Assembly: GCF_037975245.1 (NCBI RefSeq)
Contig: NC_092571.1
Location: 15,249,917 to 15,313,916, forward strand
DNA length: 64,000 nucleotides
From: Apostichopus japonicus
Lineage: Eukaryota > Echinodermata > Holothuroidea > Aspidochirotida > Stichopodidae
Direction: 5' to 3'
Shown here: piece by piece, positions 61,002-64,000 of the stretch
How positions within the stretch are numbered: the stretch's first letter is position 1
Layout: every line of letters begins with the position of its first letter
Position numbers and translations under genes: made by a program
Notes under the pieces: model-generated
Told to the model about the DNA's origin: nothing
Seen by the model: only the letters and a program-made list of their open reading frames with translations
The model's database searches: none

Positions 61002-63134
61002 TACTTCTCGACATTAGCCTATACCTGCTGATCATCACATGGATTTTTTTTGGGGGGGGGGTACGGGTGGTGATGAGCCCAGCTTCATTAAAACCCTTTT
61101 CGCCCCTGTTTGAAGGAACCTTTGTAAAAACCCTTGCATTTCGACCGGTATTAGTTGGTGATTATCTGATGTACTTCTCTCATATTCCTACTTCACATCA
61201 CAGCAATGAAACTAATCTCTTCTATATACTTGTGCTTTATATACCTTTAAAGGACAGCTCTAATATATACTACTGCACAGAGCCGTTTATAGTCTATCTA
61301 CGGTTCTGCTACTGCATAAGTTTAACGCCCTCTTTTTACGTCTACATTTTGAAGCTTCATGTTGTTGATATGTCACTTGTTGCAAACACGCACAGCTTTT
61401 GTGGCAAACACTTACTTTATAGACCGACCATGCATGCTGTTTGTAACACACTTTTGGCAAAACTATATATGTTTACTATACTAATATACTATGAATTTCA
61501 TGAGATGCTCTATGCTTTTCTTTAAATACCTTTCATGGGTGGCAGTGTGCCATTGGTATATGTAACTCTCAGAGTTGTGACGAGTTCCTTTTAACACTGA
61601 GTCGATTCGTAACTAGGTATTTTATCCTGGCTAGAGAAGAGTATCTTTAATTGAAGCATTGTATTATTCCTCGGACAAAGCTTGTTATGAAATCTAGTGT
61701 TAGAGCCTAAAGATAAACAATTATTCGAAATAAAGAGAATAGACAAATCTCTTAGAGTTATGGCTTTTTAAAGAAAGCAAGCCTGAAGTTGTAACCATAT
61801 CAGATTTACTGTAGGAGATTTAGCAAGAGTTGCGTAGTATTCCTAATTGACAGGGGTGAGTGGGGTTGAACTACCACTCCCCCCCCCCCCCTCTGAACCC
61901 TGCGCAAATATTTAAATGTAGTTATTAACACTAATAGTAGACGAATATATTATATGCATCTTATTAGTGAATTTAGCATAAATACCATTTTCGAAATGAT
62001 GATACTTGGAAGTTGTCTCTATAGCTTTCTATGGCTTTGTGAACATGATACAATCAGGAGATGTGACGTCACAGCTGCACATCGAGAGGTTTGTCATTTC
62101 CCTTATGACGATACTAGATAGGAACAATCAAGATATGTACTCAGTAATTAATGATTAATCTTTGCCCAGTAAAGATAACTTTTTTTTCGGGCGTCCTCAG
62201 AAAAAAAGCATCAAAAGTGTATCATTTAATAGCTTAAATTTGTTAAAATAAGTTAGTTTTCTATTGTTTGGAAATAATTGAGTCCACAATGGATTGACTC
62301 TAAGGACATCAAATAAAAGCACTTTTGAACTCTTTTGTTTGGTACTGCATTGTTTTTTGTTACAGAAGTAAAAAATTCCTGCGAAATGTTGGTCGAAATT
62401 ATATTACAATATAAGGTTAAACAAATATCAAATGATCCATTGAGATATCCATGTTTGCTGATTAATTTTTCATATGAAACTGGTTAATATAATGTTACTT
62501 TAGAGATATACTCATTATGTTTTATAAAGGAATTTTATATGAATATTACTTTCTATCCTCCATTAAAAATTCTTGGGCTTTATTTTTATATGAATATATT
62601 TTTACAGTTTCTAATTACATTTGACAATTAATTTGTTGACTTAGTTATCAAATGAAGCAAATATTAAAAGCTGACCAGAGAATAGGTTATTTTGAAGAAA
62701 AATAATTTAAGATAGATGGCTGGTTGACTTGCTGTATGTATGGGTGAATAGTCAGAATAAAACCCACAAAGACGCTTTAAAATGATGTTATCTGTTCTAG
62801 CTTTTTATGTGTAGCACGTATAGATTCACCTGAAGACCTTAATGGAAGTTAAGGCAGGGTAGTGGTAGGGTGGGAAATCAGTGGGGCTAGGATGGGGGGG
62901 GGGTATGTATCAGTTGGAGAGCTGATGAAGTTGGACCTAGTACTGGGAAACAAATTGCTTCCCAAAGCAACAAGAAGGGTAAAAAAACAGCAGATGGGTA
63001 AATGACATTCACCACATTTATTCAATAAATACACATAGTATATATATATATATATATACATATATATAAACACATATTTATATATATACATGTATTTATA
63101 TATATATATAACATATATACATATATATATACAC

Positions 63135-63204
<70 letters not shown>

Positions 63205-63485
63205 CATACATACATAAATGTTCAAACATCTATATATCTATTATTATATCTTGAGTAAATATTAACATTCAATTTCCAATTCCATATATAATGTGCGGTA
63301 AGTTAAATAATATTAGTCAAGACATTTGAAATACAAACGATCATATGATTAACGTAATAATGTTTATATATATATATATACATGTATATGTATATACATA
63401 TATATATATATATATTTACTTGTATATATATATGTATATATATGTGTTTAATATATATATGTATATATGTATATGCATATATATA

Positions 63486-63543
<58 letters not shown>

Positions 63544-64000
63544 CGTTAATCTTCAAACATCTATATATTTATTATTACATCTTGAGTAAATATTAACATT
63601 AAATTTCCAATTCCATATATAATGTGCGGTAAGTTAAATAATATTAGTCAAGACATTTGAAATACAAACGATCATATGATTAACGTAATACTTACATCGA
63701 TAAGACCGTACCTACTATGCTACCCTTCCCCCCCCCCCCAACCCCTCCCCTTCAAATCAATATTCTGTTTGAGGTTTCTAAATATAGTGCAAGACCTCAT
63801 GCTACTTTTATTCACTATAAAATAAACTAAGAAGGGTTTGGTTGAATTCAATTTAATAAAAAATGACCCACTTTTGTTGGAGCTGTTATCTAATCCATTG
63901 CAATGTAAATCCATGAAGATCCCAAATTAAGATTTAACACCTATTTCCCAAGCATCTATGTGTGCTCACATTTGAGGAGGAACCAACAAGTTTGAAAAGA
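61002..64000. repeat. Start of the next duplication unit
   Basis: It aligns with 2179-4740 and 32920-35440, that is, the spacer 3' of a FReD gene, so another FReD gene is expected right of the window. No gene lies in it. Frameshifting indels in open frames shared with other copies show they are not coding. Confidence 0.8.
63037..63545. repeat. TA/CA microsatellite block, duplicated
   Basis: Long AT dinucleotide runs (63037-63215 and 63363-63540) have a short AC run near 63170-63186. The sequence after each run (TCAAACATCTATATAT, TAATGTGCGGTAAGTTAAAT) is itself repeated, so the whole ~315-bp block is duplicated. Units A and B have single shorter runs at 4266 and 34957. Confidence 0.85.

Noticed and set aside
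62849-63596. Tyr/Ile-rich frames on both strands
   Set aside because: They are translations of TA and CA microsatellites.

Overview
The window is animal nuclear DNA: AT-rich, intron-dominated and full of transposable elements, with no bacterial-style operons. The gene content points to an echinoderm, most likely a sea cucumber. The clearest genes encode short secreted fibrinogen-related proteins (FReD proteins) of the kind I recall from holothurians (fibrinogen-like protein A, about 280 residues). The species assignment is inference.

The layout is a tandem segmental duplication. Two almost complete units (A, about 1.6-32.3 kb; B, about 32.3-60.5 kb) lie between the end of a third unit (1-1.3 kb) and the start of a fourth (61-64 kb). 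Matching landmarks in A and B are about 31-33.5 kb apart. In + strand order each unit holds an ATATC-rich MITE, a 3-4 kb gene-poor spacer, a minus-strand five-exon FReD gene, a coiled-coil exon, and a RING exon that resembles the start of TRAIP.

Both FReD genes can be assembled from splice-compatible exons into intact open frames. Gene A encodes 374 residues (exons between 23330 and 6036) and gene B 278 residues (56828 to 36758). Each has a signal peptide, a Thr-rich linker, and a fibrinogen C-terminal domain split over three exons. They differ mainly in the linker (about 16 versus 2 heptapeptide units), in a patch after the CDMET motif, and in the calcium-loop residues. The neighbouring RING/coiled-coil sequences look decayed: copy A has a frameshift, copy B has lost a zinc-ligand Cys, and the first unit has lost the RING exon.

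Comparing A with B exposes many insertions with empty sites in the sister unit. These include three hAT-type MITEs with 8-bp target duplications, a 4.7-kb TIR element carrying nine copies of a 14-nt motif, a 2.4-kb TIR element carrying eight copies of a different 14-nt motif, a 5'-truncated non-LTR retrotransposon, and a 143-bp retroposed fragment with a hammerhead-like hairpin. Unit A also has a 2.9-kb TIR element, a tRNA-derived SINE, and tandem ~130-bp repeats carrying nuclear-receptor DR1-like sequences. The two motif-bearing TIR elements are the best candidates for something undescribed.
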